Shown here one piece after another: positions 45,013 through 55,748 of a stretch of 64,000 bases of DNA (positions within the stretch are counted from its first letter, which is position 1; every line of letters begins with the position of its first letter). Below the pieces are notes generated by a model. That model had not been told where the DNA came from and searched no databases. It saw only the letters and a list, made by a program, of their open reading frames with translations. The position numbers and the translations under genes are program-made. Source of the stretch: Flavobacterium ardleyense (GTDB lineage: Bacteria; Bacteroidota; Bacteroidia; Flavobacteriales; Flavobacteriaceae); contig NZ_CP137891.1 of assembly GCF_033547075.1 (NCBI RefSeq), positions 2,976,001-3,040,000 on the forward strand. Reading direction: 5' to 3'.

Positions 45013-46875
45013 TTGAATTATCTTTCTGTAGAAAACATATCAAAATCTTTTGGCGAGCGCACATTATTTGAAAATGTTAGTTTTGGCATCAATAAAGATC
45101 AAAAAATTGCCTTTATCGCAAAGAATGGATCTGGTAAGACTACTATTATGAGTATCATAAATGGCGAGGAAGAAGCCGATACGGGAAATGTAGTGCTTCG
45201 AAAAGATATCACAATGGCATTCTTGTCACAAGTTCCAAATTTGCAAGACGAATTGACTATAGAAGAAAGCATCTTTGCTAGCGATAATCCAACTTTAAAA
45301 GCAATTGAAGCGTATGAAAAAGCCTTAGAAAATCCGGAAGATTCTGATGCTTATCAAGCAGCATTTGACAAAATGGACCAGTTTGATGCTTGGGATTTTG
45401 AAACTAAATTCAAACAGATTTTGTCTAAACTAAAAATGGACAATCTGAAACTGAAGGTAAAGAATCTTTCGGGAGGACAGAAAAAAAGACTTTCTCTAGC
45501 AATTATTCTGATCAGCAGACCTGATTTACTAATTCTGGATGAGCCTACGAATCATCTAGATCTAGAAATGATCGAGTGGTTGGAAAGTTATTTTGCCAAA
45601 GAAAACATCACATTGTTTATGGTTACTCACGACCGCTTCTTTTTGGAGCGCGTTTGTAATGAAATTATCGAACTTGACAATGGAAAATTATATCAATACA
45701 AAGGAAACTATTCATATTACCTTGAAAAAAAGGAAATGAGAATCGCTTCTGAAAATGCAAGTATTGACAAAGCACAAAATTTACTTGTAAAAGAATTGGA
45801 GTGGATGCGTAGACAGCCAAAAGCTCGTACTACAAAATCTAAATCTAGACAAGATGACTTTTACGTGATCAAAGAAAAGGCAGAAAGCAGACGTAGAGAG
45901 AACAAAGTAGAACTCGAAATTAATATGGAACGGATGGGTAGCAAGATTATCGAGCTGCACAAGGTTTCTAAGAAATTTGAAAACAAAGTAATTCTCGATA
46001 ACTTTAGTTTTGACTTTCAGCGTGGCGAGCGTATTGGAATTATTGGTAAAAACGGAACAGGAAAGTCAACTTTCCTAAATATTCTAACCAACACTATGCA
46101 GCCAGATTCTGGAAAAGTTGTGGTTGGAGAAACGATAAAAATTGGATATTACACTCAAAGTGGTATAAACCCAAAACCAGGTCAGAAAGTTATTGATATC
46201 ATCAAAGAATACGGAGAATTTATTCCTCTTAACAAAGGAAAAATCATCTCCGCAGGTCAATTGCTTGAGCGTTTTCTTTTTGATAGAAAGAAACAACACG
46301 ATTTTGTCGAAAAATTAAGTGGTGGCGAATTGAAACGTCTTTACTTATGTACAGTTTTGATTCAGAATCCTAACTTCTTAATTCTGGATGAACCTACAAA
46401 TGATCTTGATATTGTAACTCTGAATGTACTTGAGAGTTTCTTACTTGATTATCCTGGATGTCTATTGGTGGTTTCTCACGATAGATATTTTATGGATAAG
46501 ATTGTAGATCATTTATTTGTTTTTAGAGGCGAAGGTGAAATTGAAGATTTTCCCGGAAATTATTCAGATTTTAGAGCGTATGAAGACAGTGCTGATATCG
46601 CTCAGAAAGAGGAAAATAAGATTGAGAAAAAAGCTTGGAAAGAAAAAAATCCTACGGGAAATTTGACTTTTAATGAGCAAAAAGAATTTCAAAAAATAGA
46701 AAAAGAGATTAAAGATCTTGAAGCTGAAAAGCAAGGCATCGAAGATTTATTTTCTGCTGGGAAAGTCGCTGATGATCAAATAGAAACCAAAGCAAACGAT
46801 TTACAGCAAATTATTGAAAAGATTGAAAACAAAGAAGCTCGTTGGTTTGATTTGTCTGCAAAAAACGAAGAATAA
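45013..46875 (+). CDS. ABC-F family ATP-binding protein (Uup-like)
   Basis: The 620-residue soluble protein has two ABC domains and no membrane segment. Domain 1: Walker A AKNGSGKTT, signature LSGGQKKRLSL, Walker B LLILDEPTNHLDLE. Domain 2: GKNGTGKST, LSGGELKRLYL, FLILDEPTNDLDI. An inter-domain linker rich in charged residues (about 240-305) and a C-terminal coiled coil (about 545-615, LTFNEQKEFQKIEKEIKDLE) place it in the ABC-F group near Uup. These proteins act on the ribosome or on branched DNA. The start is TTG at 45013. A methyltransferase gene follows after 20 bp. Confidence 0.93.
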   Translation: MNYLSVENISKSFGERTLFENVSFGINKDQKIAFIAKNGSGKTTIMSIINGEEEADTGNVVLRKDITMAFLSQVPNLQDELTIEESIFASDNPTLKAIEAYEKALENPEDSDAYQAAFDKMDQFDAWDFETKFKQILSKLKMDNLKLKVKNLSGGQKKRLSLAIILISRPDLLILDEPTNHLDLEMIEWLESYFAKENITLFMVTHDRFFLERVCNEIIELDNGKLYQYKGNYSYYLEKKEMRIASENASIDKAQNLLVKELEWMRRQPKARTTKSKSRQDDFYVIKEKAESRRRENKVELEINMERMGSKIIELHKVSKKFENKVILDNFSFDFQRGERIGIIGKNGTGKSTFLNILTNTMQPDSGKVVVGETIKIGYYTQSGINPKPGQKVIDIIKEYGEFIPLNKGKIISAGQLLERFLFDRKKQHDFVEKLSGGELKRLYLCTVLIQNPNFLILDEPTNDLDIVTLNVLESFLLDYPGCLLVVSHDRYFMDKIVDHLFVFRGEGEIEDFPGNYSDFRAYEDSADIAQKEENKIEKKAWKEKNPTGNLTFNEQKEFQKIEKEIKDLEAEKQGIEDLFSAGKVADDQIETKANDLQQIIEKIENKEARWFDLSAKNEE

Positions 46876-46895
46876 TATTTTGAAGCTTTAATTAA

Positions 46896-47672
46896 ATGTG
46901 GCATTTGGCTAAATCGTATTTGCGTTTTTTATGGCATTCTGGAAATCAACACGGATTGCACTCGCCATTTGTTTTTGATCTTGTAACGAAGTGCTTTTAT
47001 AATAAACAATACAGAAAGTCTTATCAAGTGCTTTCCGCCCATCGGGAAGCACTTGCCAAAGATACCCGAGAAATTTTGGTCGAAGATCTTGGGTCTGGCT
47101 CTAGAGTTTTCAAATCAAATTTAAGAGCAGTCAATGCAATTGCAAAAAATGCAGGCATCAATTCTAAAAGAGCCGAATTGCTGAATCGTCTTGTAGATTA
47201 TTTTGAAGCTGAAGAAGTTTTGGAAATCGGAACATCAGTTGGATTGGCGACAATGGCTTTGTCGGTTGATAACCAAAAAGCTAAAATAACCACGGTTGAA
47301 GGTTGTACTAAAACTGCAATGGTGGCTGCGGAATATTTTTCGAAATTTGGAATGAATACTATAACTTCAGAAGTGGAGAAGTTTGAAATTTTTATAAAAA
47401 ACATTCCTATCAGTAAGAAATATGATTTTATATATTTCGATGGAAATCATACAAAAGAAGCGACAATAACTTATTTTAAATCACTTTTAAAAACCACTCA
47501 CAATAATTCTGTGTGGATTTTTGATGACATTCATTGGTCAGCAGAAATGGCTGTCGCCTGGGAATTTATAAAAAGCCAGCCTGAAGTGACAGTTACTATT
47601 GACACTTTTCAATGGGGATTTGTGTTTTTTAGGCAAGAGCAACACAAACAACATTTTGTGATTAGAGCATAA
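46896..47672 (+). CDS. Class I SAM-dependent (O-)methyltransferase
   Basis: The 258-residue protein shows a Rossmann SAM-binding site: VLEIGTSVGLATMALS (motif I) and ITTVEGC (motif II). KYDFIYFDGNHTKEATITYF carries the acidic residues typical of O-methyltransferase-like enzymes, and WIFDDIHWSAEM follows. The N-terminal 75 residues begin MWHLAKSYLRFLWHSGNQHG, a pattern I have seen in unannotated Bacteroidota methyltransferases. The substrate is unknown. It lies 20 bp after the ABC-F gene and ends at a bidirectional terminator. Confidence 0.82.
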   Translation: MWHLAKSYLRFLWHSGNQHGLHSPFVFDLVTKCFYNKQYRKSYQVLSAHREALAKDTREILVEDLGSGSRVFKSNLRAVNAIAKNAGINSKRAELLNRLVDYFEAEEVLEIGTSVGLATMALSVDNQKAKITTVEGCTKTAMVAAEYFSKFGMNTITSEVEKFEIFIKNIPISKKYDFIYFDGNHTKEATITYFKSLLKTTHNNSVWIFDDIHWSAEMAVAWEFIKSQPEVTVTIDTFQWGFVFFRQEQHKQHFVIRA

Positions 47673-47702
47673 AAAAACCGCCTCGATTGAGACGGTTTAG
47701 TT
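47672..47702. terminator. Bidirectional terminator between convergent genes
   Basis: AAACCGCCTC pairs with GA(G)ACGGTTT around a short loop, with A- and T-runs on the two sides. It separates the methyltransferase gene from the convergent lipoprotein gene. Confidence 0.8.
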
Positions 47703-47721
47703 TATCTATAAATAAATCTAA

Positions 47722-48390
47722 TTATTTTTTAGCTTCAGCGTTTTCATCTGCTTTTGCAGTAATTCTAAGCGCTTTCATTTTTGGACCTAATTTAAATTTA
47801 AGCTCAGCAATTTTTAAATTATCTGCAGTACTTAAACCTTCTTTTTCAACGGTATTTTTACGAGAATCCAATGCTTCGTACATTGCTTTTGCCATGTCCA
47901 AATCTTCTCTAGACATTCTATCTTTATTAGCTTCCAATGCATTATTGAAGTCATTGTAAGCTTTCAAAATATTATCTTTATTTACCCAGTCAAAATTCAT
48001 ATCTTTTCCAAGTACTCCAGCTCCAAAGAAGCTATCTCTAAACTTAACTTGTGGGTCAGCTAGAGCTGCTTTCTCAGCTTCTAATTCTGCATTATATTTA
48101 TCTTTAAGTGCTTGGTAACGTGCTTTACTAGCGTCTAATCTTTCTTGTGCAGCGGTTTTGTCGCTCATTTCAGCTATCGCAGCATCCGCATCCATTACAC
48201 GTCTGTCGTATTCTGATTCAATAGCAGCCCAATTGTTTTTTGCATCTGCAGCAGCAACATTTCCAATTGAGTCAACGTAAACAGTGTAAGTGTCTACCCT
48301 TTTAATTCTCAATTCGTCATCATTGTTCTTACAAGAAGTAAATCCTAGCGCTAAAATCGCAGTTCCTAATAAAATCTGGTTGGTTTTCAT
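47722..48390 (-). CDS. Coiled-coil lipoprotein, unknown function
   Basis: The 222-residue product has a lipoprotein signal (MKTNQILLGTAILALGFTSC, Cys20). The mature chain is very charged and almost entirely helical: repeated Ala/Lys/Glu/Asp segments such as ERLDASKARYQALKDKYNAE suggest a long coiled coil. I cannot name the family with confidence; it may be one of the DUF6565-type proteins. The gene stands alone, convergent with the methyltransferase gene. Confidence 0.75.
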   Translation of the reverse strand: MKTNQILLGTAILALGFTSCKNNDDELRIKRVDTYTVYVDSIGNVAAADAKNNWAAIESEYDRRVMDADAAIAEMSDKTAAQERLDASKARYQALKDKYNAELEAEKAALADPQVKFRDSFFGAGVLGKDMNFDWVNKDNILKAYNDFNNALEANKDRMSREDLDMAKAMYEALDSRKNTVEKEGLSTADNLKIAELKFKLGPKMKALRITAKADENAEAKK

Positions 48391-48533
48391 AGTTTTTGTT
48401 TTGTTAAAATTATAAATCGAAAGTATGAGTTGTATGACAATATTAAAAACTAAAATTAAAATTTTAAGAATATTTTAAGCTAATTGCCACATAATTATAC
48501 GACTATACCTACAAAATTAAAAAATCTAATTCC

Positions 48534-48541
48534 TACATTTG
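48534..48541 (+). promoter_or_regulatory. -7 box of the LolD-like gene
   Basis: TACATTTG fits TAnnTTTG, 40 bases before the ATG at 48582. Confidence 0.4.
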
Positions 48542-48581
48542 CATCTGAATCTTGGCTTAAATAACGTACTTTTATAAAGAT

Positions 48582-49274
48582 ATGGCGGACACATTAATAA
48601 AGATTACAGACTTAAAACGGAACTTCGTGTTGGGCGAAGAAATTGTTTATGTATTAAAAGGTATAGACCTAGAAATTAAAAAAGGGGAGTACGTCGCATT
48701 AATGGGCCCATCGGGATCGGGAAAGTCAACATTGATGAATTTGTTGGGTTGCCTTGACACTCCCACTTCAGGAGATTACATATTAAATGGCAAGCAGGTA
48801 AACAAGATGCAGGACGATGAGTTGGCTGGAATTCGAAATAAAGAGATAGGATTTGTCTTTCAAACATTTAATTTACTACCTAGGACTACAGCTTTGGACA
48901 ATGTTGCGCTTCCGATGGTATACGCTGGGTATAGCAAAGCTGATAGAAGAGCGCGCGCCACTGAGGTTTTGACACAAGTAAATTTGTCTGACCGCATGGA
49001 TCACGAGCCAAATCAATTGTCTGGTGGTCAACGACAGCGTGTGGCCATTGCTAGGGCTCTAGTCAACAAGCCGTCGATAATATTGGCCGATGAGCCAACC
49101 GGAAATTTAGATAGTAAGACATCTTTAGAAATTATGGCATTATTTGACGATATTCATAAAAACGGAAATACAGTTATATTAGTTACCCATGAAGAGGATA
49201 TTGCCGAATATGCTCACAGAATTATTAGACTTCGTGACGGTATGATTGAAAGTGATACAATAACAAAAAAATAG
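48582..49274 (+). CDS. ABC transporter ATP-binding protein (LolD/MacB-like)
   Basis: The 230-residue ATPase has Walker [10 protein letters not shown], the Q-loop in [10 protein letters not shown], the signature [15 protein letters not shown], Walker [13 protein letters not shown] and the H-loop [11 protein letters not shown]. The EPTGNLDS form and the overall length are characteristic of the LolD/MacB/FtsE branch, which works with FtsX-type permeases. No permease gene is adjacent, so the partner is elsewhere. The adenosyltransferase gene follows after 10 bp, so they share a transcript. Confidence 0.92.
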   Translation: MADTLIKITDLKRNFVLGEEIVYVLKGIDLEIKKGEYVALMGPSGSGKSTLMNLLGCLDTPTSGDYILNGKQVNKMQDDELAGIRNKEIGFVFQTFNLLPRTTALDNVALPMVYAGYSKADRRARATEVLTQVNLSDRMDHEPNQLSGGQRQRVAIARALVNKPSIILADEPTGNLDSKTSLEIMALFDDIHKNGNTVILVTHEEDIAEYAHRIIRLRDGMIESDTITKK

Positions 49275-49284
49275 AAAATAGGAA

Positions 49285-49857
49285 ATGAAAGTATATACTA
49301 AAACTGGCGACAAAGGAACTACAGCACTTTTTGGAGGATTGCGAGTGCCTAAGCACCACATAAGAATTGAAAGTTACGGAACAACTGACGAATTGAATTC
49401 ACATTTAGGGATGCTTCGTGACTGCGAGATGGATCAAAAGTACAAAGACGTTTTAATCAAAATTCAGAATAAGTTATTTACGGTAGGTGCCATTCTGGCA
49501 ACGCCGCCAGAAAAAGAGTTTTTAAAAAATGGAAAAGAGCGTTTAAATATTCCGAAAATCGCTGAAGAGGATCTTTTATTTCTAGAAAATCAGATAGATG
49601 AGATGGAGATGGAGCTTCCTCAGATGACACATTTTGTACTTCCTGGAGGACATAAAACTGTGTCAACATGTCATATTGCAAGATGCGTATGCCGCCGTGC
49701 AGAAAGGCTTTCAGTGCACCTAAATAGTCTAGAACCTATTGATGAGTTTGTGATAAAATACTTAAACCGACTATCTGACTATCTTTTTGTGTTGGCACGA
49801 AAGTTGTCTTTAGACCTTAACGTAAGCGAAGTTAAGTGGATACCTGAGAAGTATTAA
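49285..49857 (+). CDS. Cob(I)alamin adenosyltransferase (PduO-type)
   Basis: The 190-residue enzyme transfers the adenosyl group of ATP to cob(I)alamin to form adenosylcobalamin. It has the ATP-binding N-terminus KVYTKTGDKGTTALFGG, the YGTTDELNSHLG motif and the C-terminal motif RCVCRRAERLSVHL with LNRLSDYLFVLAR. All are landmarks of the PduO/MMAB trimer. It lies 10 bp after the LolD-like gene. It would supply cofactor to NrdJ (23356-25926) and to methylmalonyl-CoA mutase, whose chaperone gene meaB begins at 63604. Confidence 0.94.
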   Translation: MKVYTKTGDKGTTALFGGLRVPKHHIRIESYGTTDELNSHLGMLRDCEMDQKYKDVLIKIQNKLFTVGAILATPPEKEFLKNGKERLNIPKIAEEDLLFLENQIDEMEMELPQMTHFVLPGGHKTVSTCHIARCVCRRAERLSVHLNSLEPIDEFVIKYLNRLSDYLFVLARKLSLDLNVSEVKWIPEKY

Positions 49858-49959
49858 TGAGTAAATCCATTATTGCTGGATGTTTTAACATATCTTTTAT
49901 CTGTAAACCCTTGCTACCATTCACGTTCTTATCTTTTTTTAAAATAAGTCGAAATAAAG

Positions 49960-49989
49960 TTGACAGTTTCAGTATAAAAATTATTTTTG
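49960..49989 (+). promoter_or_regulatory. Bacteroidota promoter of the DUF2795 gene
   Basis: TTG (49960-49962), exactly 19 bp, then TATTTTTG (49982-49989) match both elements of the Bacteroidota consensus. It fixes the start of the next gene at ATG 50014, since the alternative TTG at 49987 lies within the box. Confidence 0.7.
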
Positions 49990-50013
49990 CATAAACAAAA
50001 AATTACTAGAAAG

Positions 50014-50235
50014 ATGTACTGGACCTTAGAATTAGCATCCTATTTAAGTGATGCACCATGGCCTGCCACCAAAGATGAACTTATTGATTACGCTATACGT
50101 GCCGGAGCTCCCTTAGAAGTTGTAGAGAACTTACAATCTATCGAGGACGAAGGTGAAATCTACGAATCAATGGAAGAAATTTGGCCTGATTATCCTACCG
50201 ACGAAGATTATCTTTGGAACGAGGACGAATATTAA
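50014..50235 (+). CDS. DUF2795 small acidic protein
   Basis: The start is ATG 50014, set by the promoter just upstream. The 73-residue protein begins MYWTLELASYLSDAPWPATK and continues with DELIDYAIRAGAPLEVVENL, then an acidic tail rich in Glu, Asp, Trp and Tyr. This matches the DUF2795 family, a short helical protein often found near secA in Bacteroidota. Function unknown. It has its own promoter and terminator, so it is a single-gene unit. Confidence 0.88.
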   Translation: MYWTLELASYLSDAPWPATKDELIDYAIRAGAPLEVVENLQSIEDEGEIYESMEEIWPDYPTDEDYLWNEDEY

Positions 50236-50246
50236 ACTAAAAAACA

Positions 50247-50273
50247 AAAAAGTCTCTTAATGAGACTTTTTTT
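50247..50273 (+). terminator. Terminator of the DUF2795 gene
   Basis: AAAAAGTCTC pairs with GAGACTTTTT around a short TTAAT loop. A T-run follows. Confidence 0.85.
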
Positions 50274-50319
50274 GGATTTGATACAAACCACTTTTATAAA
50301 TTTAGAAATTCAATAGAAT

Positions 50320-53300
50320 ATGAACTTCATTAATAGCATTTTAAACACCTTTGTGGGAAATAAATCTCAGAAAGATGTTAAAGCTCTTCAAGCTAATGTA
50401 GCTAAAGTAAGATCGTACGAAGCCGGATTAATGGCTTTGACCAACGATGAGCTACGTGAAAAAACAGTCTACTTCAAGGACAGAATTAAGCAAGCTCGTC
50501 TTGATAAAGACGAAAAAATTGCCAGTCTGAAGACCGACGTAGAAAAAATTGAAGATATTGACAAACGTGAAGAACTTTACGAAGCCATCGACGCTCTCGA
50601 AAAAGAAGCTTACGAAATATCTGAAAAAACCCTGACCGAATTACTGCCGGAAGCTTTTGCAGTTGTAAAGGAAACCGCTAGACGATTTAAAGAAAACACA
50701 GAAATTAGAGTTACTTCTACTGCAAAAGATCGCGAACTAGCGGCTGACAAAAATTATATCACACTAGAAGGAGATGAAACTATCTGGGCAAATTCTTGGA
50801 ATGCTGCCGGAAAACAAATTACCTGGGATATGATTCACTACGACGTTCAGCTGATTGGTGGAATGGTATTGCACTCAGGAAAAATTGCTGAGATGCAAAC
50901 TGGAGAGGGAAAAACACTTGTTGCTACTCTTCCACTCTATCTAAACGCTTTGACTGGAAACGGAGTTCACCTTGTAACTGTGAATGACTACTTAGCAAAA
51001 CGTGATAGTACATGGAAAGCACCACTTTTCGAATTTCACGGAATGACCGTTGATTGTATTGACAATCATCAACCAAACTCTGAAGCTCGTAAAAAAGCCT
51101 ACGAAGCAGATATTACTTATGGTACAAATAACGAATTTGGTTTTGATTATTTGAGAGATAATATGGCACATTCTCCTGGCGATCTTGTTCAGAAGAAACA
51201 CAATTATGCAATTGTCGATGAGGTCGATTCTGTATTAATTGATGATGCTAGAACACCACTTATTATTTCTGGTCCAGTCCCTCAGGGAGATAGACACGAA
51301 TTTATGGAGCTTAAGCCAAAAATTGAAAATCTTGTCACTATGCAAAGGCAACTTGCAAACGGATTTTTGACCGAAGCTAAAAGATTAATTAAAGAAGGAA
51401 ACACAAAAGATGGTGGATTCAATCTTTTGAGAGCCTACAGAAGTTTACCTAGAAATAAAGCACTGATCAAATTTTTGAGTGAAGAAGGAATTAAACAATT
51501 GCTTCAAAAGACCGAAAATCAGTATATGCAAGATAACAACCGCGACATGCACTTGGTGGATGATGCTCTTTATTTTGTAATTACAGAGAAAAACAATCAA
51601 GTTGAATTAACGGACAATGGTGTAGAATATCTTTCAAAAGATACCGATGCGTCATTCTTTATCCTACCAGATATCGGAACTGAGATTGCAGCGATTGAAA
51701 AGAAAAATCTTGGAAAAGATGCAGAAGCAGAAGCAAAAGAGGTTTTGTTTCAAGATTTTAGCATCAAAAGTGAGCGTATTCATACTTTAACACAACTTCT
51801 AAAGGCATATAGCCTTTTCGAAAAAGATGTAGAATATGTGATCATGGACAATAAAGTAATGATTGTCGATGAGCAAACAGGTCGTATTATGGATGGACGT
51901 CGTTATTCTGACGGACTTCACCAAGCGATTGAAGCTAAAGAGAATGTAAAAATTGAAGCAGCGACTCAAACCTTTGCAACAATTACACTTCAAAACTACT
52001 TTAGAATGTACAACAAACTGTCAGGAATGACGGGAACTGCGGTAACTGAAGCTGGAGAACTTTGGCAGATTTATAAACTTGATGTTGTAGAAATTCCAAC
52101 AAACAGACCAATGGCTCGTTTGGATAAAGAGGATTTGATTTACAAAACAACTCGTGAAAAATTTAATGCAGTAATCGAAGATGTAACTCAATTGTCGTTG
52201 GCAGGAAGACCAATACTTATTGGAACAACTTCTGTTGAGATTTCTCAATTATTAAGCCGAATGCTGAAAATGAGAAATATTCCTCACAACGTATTGAACG
52301 CTAAAATGCACAAGCAAGAAGCACAAATCGTTGAGGAAGCTGGTAAACCTGGAGTTGTAACTATTGCAACTAACATGGCTGGTCGTGGAACGGATATTAA
52401 ATTATCCAAAGAAGTGAAAGCAGCTGGTGGACTTGCAATTGTTGGTACAGAGCGTCATGACTCTCGTCGTGTTGACAGACAGTTACGCGGTCGTGCAGGA
52501 CGTCAAGGAGATCCAGGAAGTTCACAATTCTACGTTTCGTTAGAAGATAACTTGATGCGTTTATTTGGTTCTGAAAGGGTTGCAAAAGTAATGGACAGAA
52601 TGGGTCTTAAAGAGGGCGAAGTAATTCAGCACTCAATGATGACTAAGTCTATAGAAAGAGCGCAGAAGAAAGTTGAAGAAAATAACTACGGTGTTCGTAA
52701 GCGTTTGCTTGAGTACGATGATGTTATGAATGCACAACGTGAAGTAATCTACAAACGTCGTCGTCACGCATTGCACGGTGAGCGTTTGAAGCTTGACATT
52801 GCAAATATGTTGTATGACACTTGCGAAGTTGTAGCTACAGAGAACAAAACGAATTCTGATTTCAAGAATTTCGAATTTGAATTGGTACGTTATTTCTCAA
52901 TCACGTCTCCTATCACAGAAAGTGAATTTAACAGTATGTCCGCCGATGCGATTACTGGCAAAATCTATAAAGTTGCACAGCAATATTATGTTGAGAAAAC
53001 GGCTCGTTCTGCGAGAGAGGCTTTCCCAATTATTAAAAATGTGTACGAAGAGCAAAACAATCAATTTGAACGTATCGTTGTTCCATTTTCGGATGGAGTA
53101 AAATCGTTGAATGTTGTTACAGATCTTAAGAAAGCATATGATTCTGAAGGAAAACAATTATTGGCTGATTTCGAGAAAAATATCACTCTGGCAATTGTTG
53201 ATGAAGCTTGGAAAAAACACCTACGTAAAATGGACGAACTTAAACAGTCAGTTCAACTTGCAGTGCACGAACAGAAAGATCCATTGCTGATTTACAAATT

Positions 53301-53676
53301 TGAAGCATTTAATCTTTTCAGAAAAATGCTTGATGGAGTAAATAAAGAGGTGATTTCATTCTTATTTAAAGGTGATATACCTCAGCAAAATGCTCCTCAA
53401 ATTACTGAAGCTATTGATGTTGAAATCAATGAAGACTATCAAACATCGAAAGATGATCTTGATGCTCCAAAAGAAATCAATACGGCTGCTGAAAACAGAG
53501 AAGCAGGGCAAATGCAACAGCAACGTCAGGTTACTGAAACTATCACTAGAGAAATGCCGAAAATTAACAGAAATGATACTGTTACAATTAAGCACGTAAT
53601 TAGCGGTAAAACCGAAGAAATGAAATACAAAAAAGCTGAAGCACTTGTAGCTTCTGGCGCTTGGGTTATTGTATAA
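50320..53676 (+). CDS. secA: Preprotein translocase ATPase SecA
   Basis: The 1118-residue motor drives proteins through SecYEG. It shows Walker [16 protein letters not shown]-box [19 protein letters not shown], the preprotein-binding region and the second motor part [11 protein letters not shown] with [25 protein letters not shown]. It also has the helical wing and scaffold. It is longer than E. coli SecA because of insertions near residues 60-120 and 340-420, usual in Bacteroidota. The C-terminus ends [15 protein letters not shown] and lacks the Cys-rich zinc/SecB-binding tail. Confidence 0.97.
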   Translation: MNFINSILNTFVGNKSQKDVKALQANVAKVRSYEAGLMALTNDELREKTVYFKDRIKQARLDKDEKIASLKTDVEKIEDIDKREELYEAIDALEKEAYEISEKTLTELLPEAFAVVKETARRFKENTEIRVTSTAKDRELAADKNYITLEGDETIWANSWNAAGKQITWDMIHYDVQLIGGMVLHSGKIAEMQTGEGKTLVATLPLYLNALTGNGVHLVTVNDYLAKRDSTWKAPLFEFHGMTVDCIDNHQPNSEARKKAYEADITYGTNNEFGFDYLRDNMAHSPGDLVQKKHNYAIVDEVDSVLIDDARTPLIISGPVPQGDRHEFMELKPKIENLVTMQRQLANGFLTEAKRLIKEGNTKDGGFNLLRAYRSLPRNKALIKFLSEEGIKQLLQKTENQYMQDNNRDMHLVDDALYFVITEKNNQVELTDNGVEYLSKDTDASFFILPDIGTEIAAIEKKNLGKDAEAEAKEVLFQDFSIKSERIHTLTQLLKAYSLFEKDVEYVIMDNKVMIVDEQTGRIMDGRRYSDGLHQAIEAKENVKIEAATQTFATITLQNYFRMYNKLSGMTGTAVTEAGELWQIYKLDVVEIPTNRPMARLDKEDLIYKTTREKFNAVIEDVTQLSLAGRPILIGTTSVEISQLLSRMLKMRNIPHNVLNAKMHKQEAQIVEEAGKPGVVTIATNMAGRGTDIKLSKEVKAAGGLAIVGTERHDSRRVDRQLRGRAGRQGDPGSSQFYVSLEDNLMRLFGSERVAKVMDRMGLKEGEVIQHSMMTKSIERAQKKVEENNYGVRKRLLEYDDVMNAQREVIYKRRRHALHGERLKLDIANMLYDTCEVVATENKTNSDFKNFEFELVRYFSITSPITESEFNSMSADAITGKIYKVAQQYYVEKTARSAREAFPIIKNVYEEQNNQFERIVVPFSDGVKSLNVVTDLKKAYDSEGKQLLADFEKNITLAIVDEAWKKHLRKMDELKQSVQLAVHEQKDPLLIYKFEAFNLFRKMLDGVNKEVISFLFKGDIPQQNAPQITEAIDVEINEDYQTSKDDLDAPKEINTAAENREAGQMQQQRQVTETITREMPKINRNDTVTIKHVISGKTEEMKYKKAEALVASGAWVIV

Positions 53677-53699
53677 TTAAATCCAATATTATATCTAAA

Positions 53700-53738
53700 G
53701 AATCTCCCTTCATTAATTTGTTGGGAGATTTTTTTTGC
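53700..53738 (+). terminator. Terminator of secA
   Basis: AATCTCCC pairs with GGGAGATT across a loop of about 14 bases, followed by seven or more T residues. Confidence 0.85.
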
Positions 53739-53872
53739 GAAATGATTAATTTTAAACTATATTAGTTGCTAATTATTATAAATAATTATGAAAAAACATA
53801 AATACCCGACAGTATTCGGAGATTTTTTTTCTTTTTAAAAACAATTAGTTTAATTTTTTAAATCTTTTATCT

Positions 53873-55558
53873 ATGAAAACATTTTTACTTATTATAATTT
53901 TTTATTTACTAAATCCTTTTCAAGGTTTTTCGCAAACCTACCCCCTAACAAAAGAATGGGCAACCTACACAAACATAAATGTGTTTGGACTGAACACTGC
54001 AATAGTTACTGATTCTAAAAACAACGTTTATATCACGAAGAGTTTTACTGATACTGATAATCACAATTTGAATTCACTTTCAAAATTTTCACCCTCCGGA
54101 GAATTGCTATGGACAACCCCTAATTTTGGGTCAGTTTATGGAATAGTTATTACTGGAGATGATGATATTATTATTTCGGGTCTTACAAATGTGCAAACTG
54201 GTATTGCAACCTTAGGTGCTTTTCAGGAAACTTTTGGAGGTGGCAGCATGGACGGATTTTTGATGAAGATTAGTGCTGAAGGATCTACCATTTGGGGTAC
54301 TTATTTTGGCGGAATAGCTATGGATAGTTCACCTATGACACCTTATGGTGCGGCAATATATTTTCAGGGACTAGCACTTACCTCCGATAATGAAATTATT
54401 TGGGCTTGTACTACACAAAGTGACAATATGGCTACGAGTGCGACTTTTCAGAACCAAAGAGATGGAGCTAATTACCTTCTATCAAAATTTACCGCAGACG
54501 GACAAAGACTTTGGTCAACTTATTATGGCACAGCAGATTCTAGATATAGCATAACGGGTTTACAGGTTGACAGTTCAGGAATTTATCTTGCTGGTGCTGT
54601 GGAAAATCAATATACCGCTAATTCATATTTTGATACTTTTGACGAGTACGTGCATCAGAATCTAAAGAGAGATGTTTACGTGTCTAAATTTAATTTAAGC
54701 GGAAATAGGATGTGGAGTCGTTATCTGCCAGGGAATGGATCAAATCTTGCTAAAAGAAATACACTTTTATTAAAAACTAATAATCTGTATTTGACATTTG
54801 CTACTTCTAGTACTAATTTTGGAACGTCCGAAACTTCATTTCCTGACTTTTTAGGAAATAAACCAGGTGTTCTTGCCAAGATGGATTTGAATGGTAATGT
54901 GGATTGGACAACCTATTTGCCAGATAATGGCAGTTTTGCAGACATTAATACGGGTGGAGTTTACGCTGATGGTGGCTCAGGAATCTATGTAATGGGCAGC
55001 ACTATAGCTACTCCTACTAGCTTTTTGGAAATGTTTGTGCCAGAAAACGAAGGATCGTTCACACCTTATGTTATCAAATTCAACGATCAGGGCATTATGG
55101 AATGGGGAAATTATGTTGGAGGAAGTACAACTAATGTGAGAACTTTGTTCGGATTAGCTTTTTACGATAGCGGATTTTATATGTATGCTCAGCATGGAAA
55201 CATTACAGATGATGGCATTGCCACACCAGGAGCATTTCAGGAAACTCCAATAGACCAAGGAAGCAATACTTTTCTTGTCAAATATGGAGCGACAGCACTC
55301 GGCATACCAAAAGAAGATATTTCGCTCTTTTCAGTATATCCAAATCCCGCATCCACAACTTTAAAAATAAATCTTAGTAATAAAGTAAACTTTCCAACAA
55401 TTGGAAATTTGTACAATGCATTATCTCAAAATGTTGCTTCATTTACAATAAAAAGTACTGAAAGTACTGTAGATGTTAGTAAATTAAGTTCAGGAATTTA
55501 TTTCCTGCAAATCGGCCAACAAAATGAAAATGCGATTAAAAAGATAATTATTAAATAA
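53873..55558 (+). CDS. T9SS type A sorting domain protein with beta-propeller (SBBP-like) repeats
   Basis: The 561-residue protein has a signal peptide ending FQGFSQ. Repeated strands with the pattern W-x-T-Y-x-G (for example IWGTYFGGIAMDS, LWSTYYGTADSR, DWTTYLPDNG, EWGNYVGGST) suggest a beta-propeller of the SBBP type (about 25-470). The C-terminal 80 residues are a sorting domain with LFSVYPNPASTTLKINLS. It would be secreted by the T9SS whose membrane components are partly encoded at 8804-11652. The ligand or enzymatic role is unknown. Confidence 0.88.
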   Translation: MKTFLLIIIFYLLNPFQGFSQTYPLTKEWATYTNINVFGLNTAIVTDSKNNVYITKSFTDTDNHNLNSLSKFSPSGELLWTTPNFGSVYGIVITGDDDIIISGLTNVQTGIATLGAFQETFGGGSMDGFLMKISAEGSTIWGTYFGGIAMDSSPMTPYGAAIYFQGLALTSDNEIIWACTTQSDNMATSATFQNQRDGANYLLSKFTADGQRLWSTYYGTADSRYSITGLQVDSSGIYLAGAVENQYTANSYFDTFDEYVHQNLKRDVYVSKFNLSGNRMWSRYLPGNGSNLAKRNTLLLKTNNLYLTFATSSTNFGTSETSFPDFLGNKPGVLAKMDLNGNVDWTTYLPDNGSFADINTGGVYADGGSGIYVMGSTIATPTSFLEMFVPENEGSFTPYVIKFNDQGIMEWGNYVGGSTTNVRTLFGLAFYDSGFYMYAQHGNITDDGIATPGAFQETPIDQGSNTFLVKYGATALGIPKEDISLFSVYPNPASTTLKINLSNKVNFPTIGNLYNALSQNVASFTIKSTESTVDVSKLSSGIYFLQIGQQNENAIKKIIIK

Positions 55559-55606
55559 GGTTGTTTTTCATATATAACAGGTAATTTTCGATCTCCTAAT
55601 TACAAT

Positions 55607-55650
55607 AACATCGCTACTATTTTTTAATCGAAAAGTTAGCGATGTTTTTT
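55607..55650 (+). terminator. Terminator of the T9SS cargo gene
   Basis: AACATCGCTA (55607-55616) pairs with TAGCGATGTT (55637-55646) across a 20-base loop, followed by a T-run. Confidence 0.75.
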
Positions 55651-55748
55651 GATAGTATTGGGAAATTGACAAAGGCAGTTTGAAATAACAATTATAATTT
55701 TTACATTTACCTTAGTTTGAAAAACTAATTCAAAAAAAACTAACTATC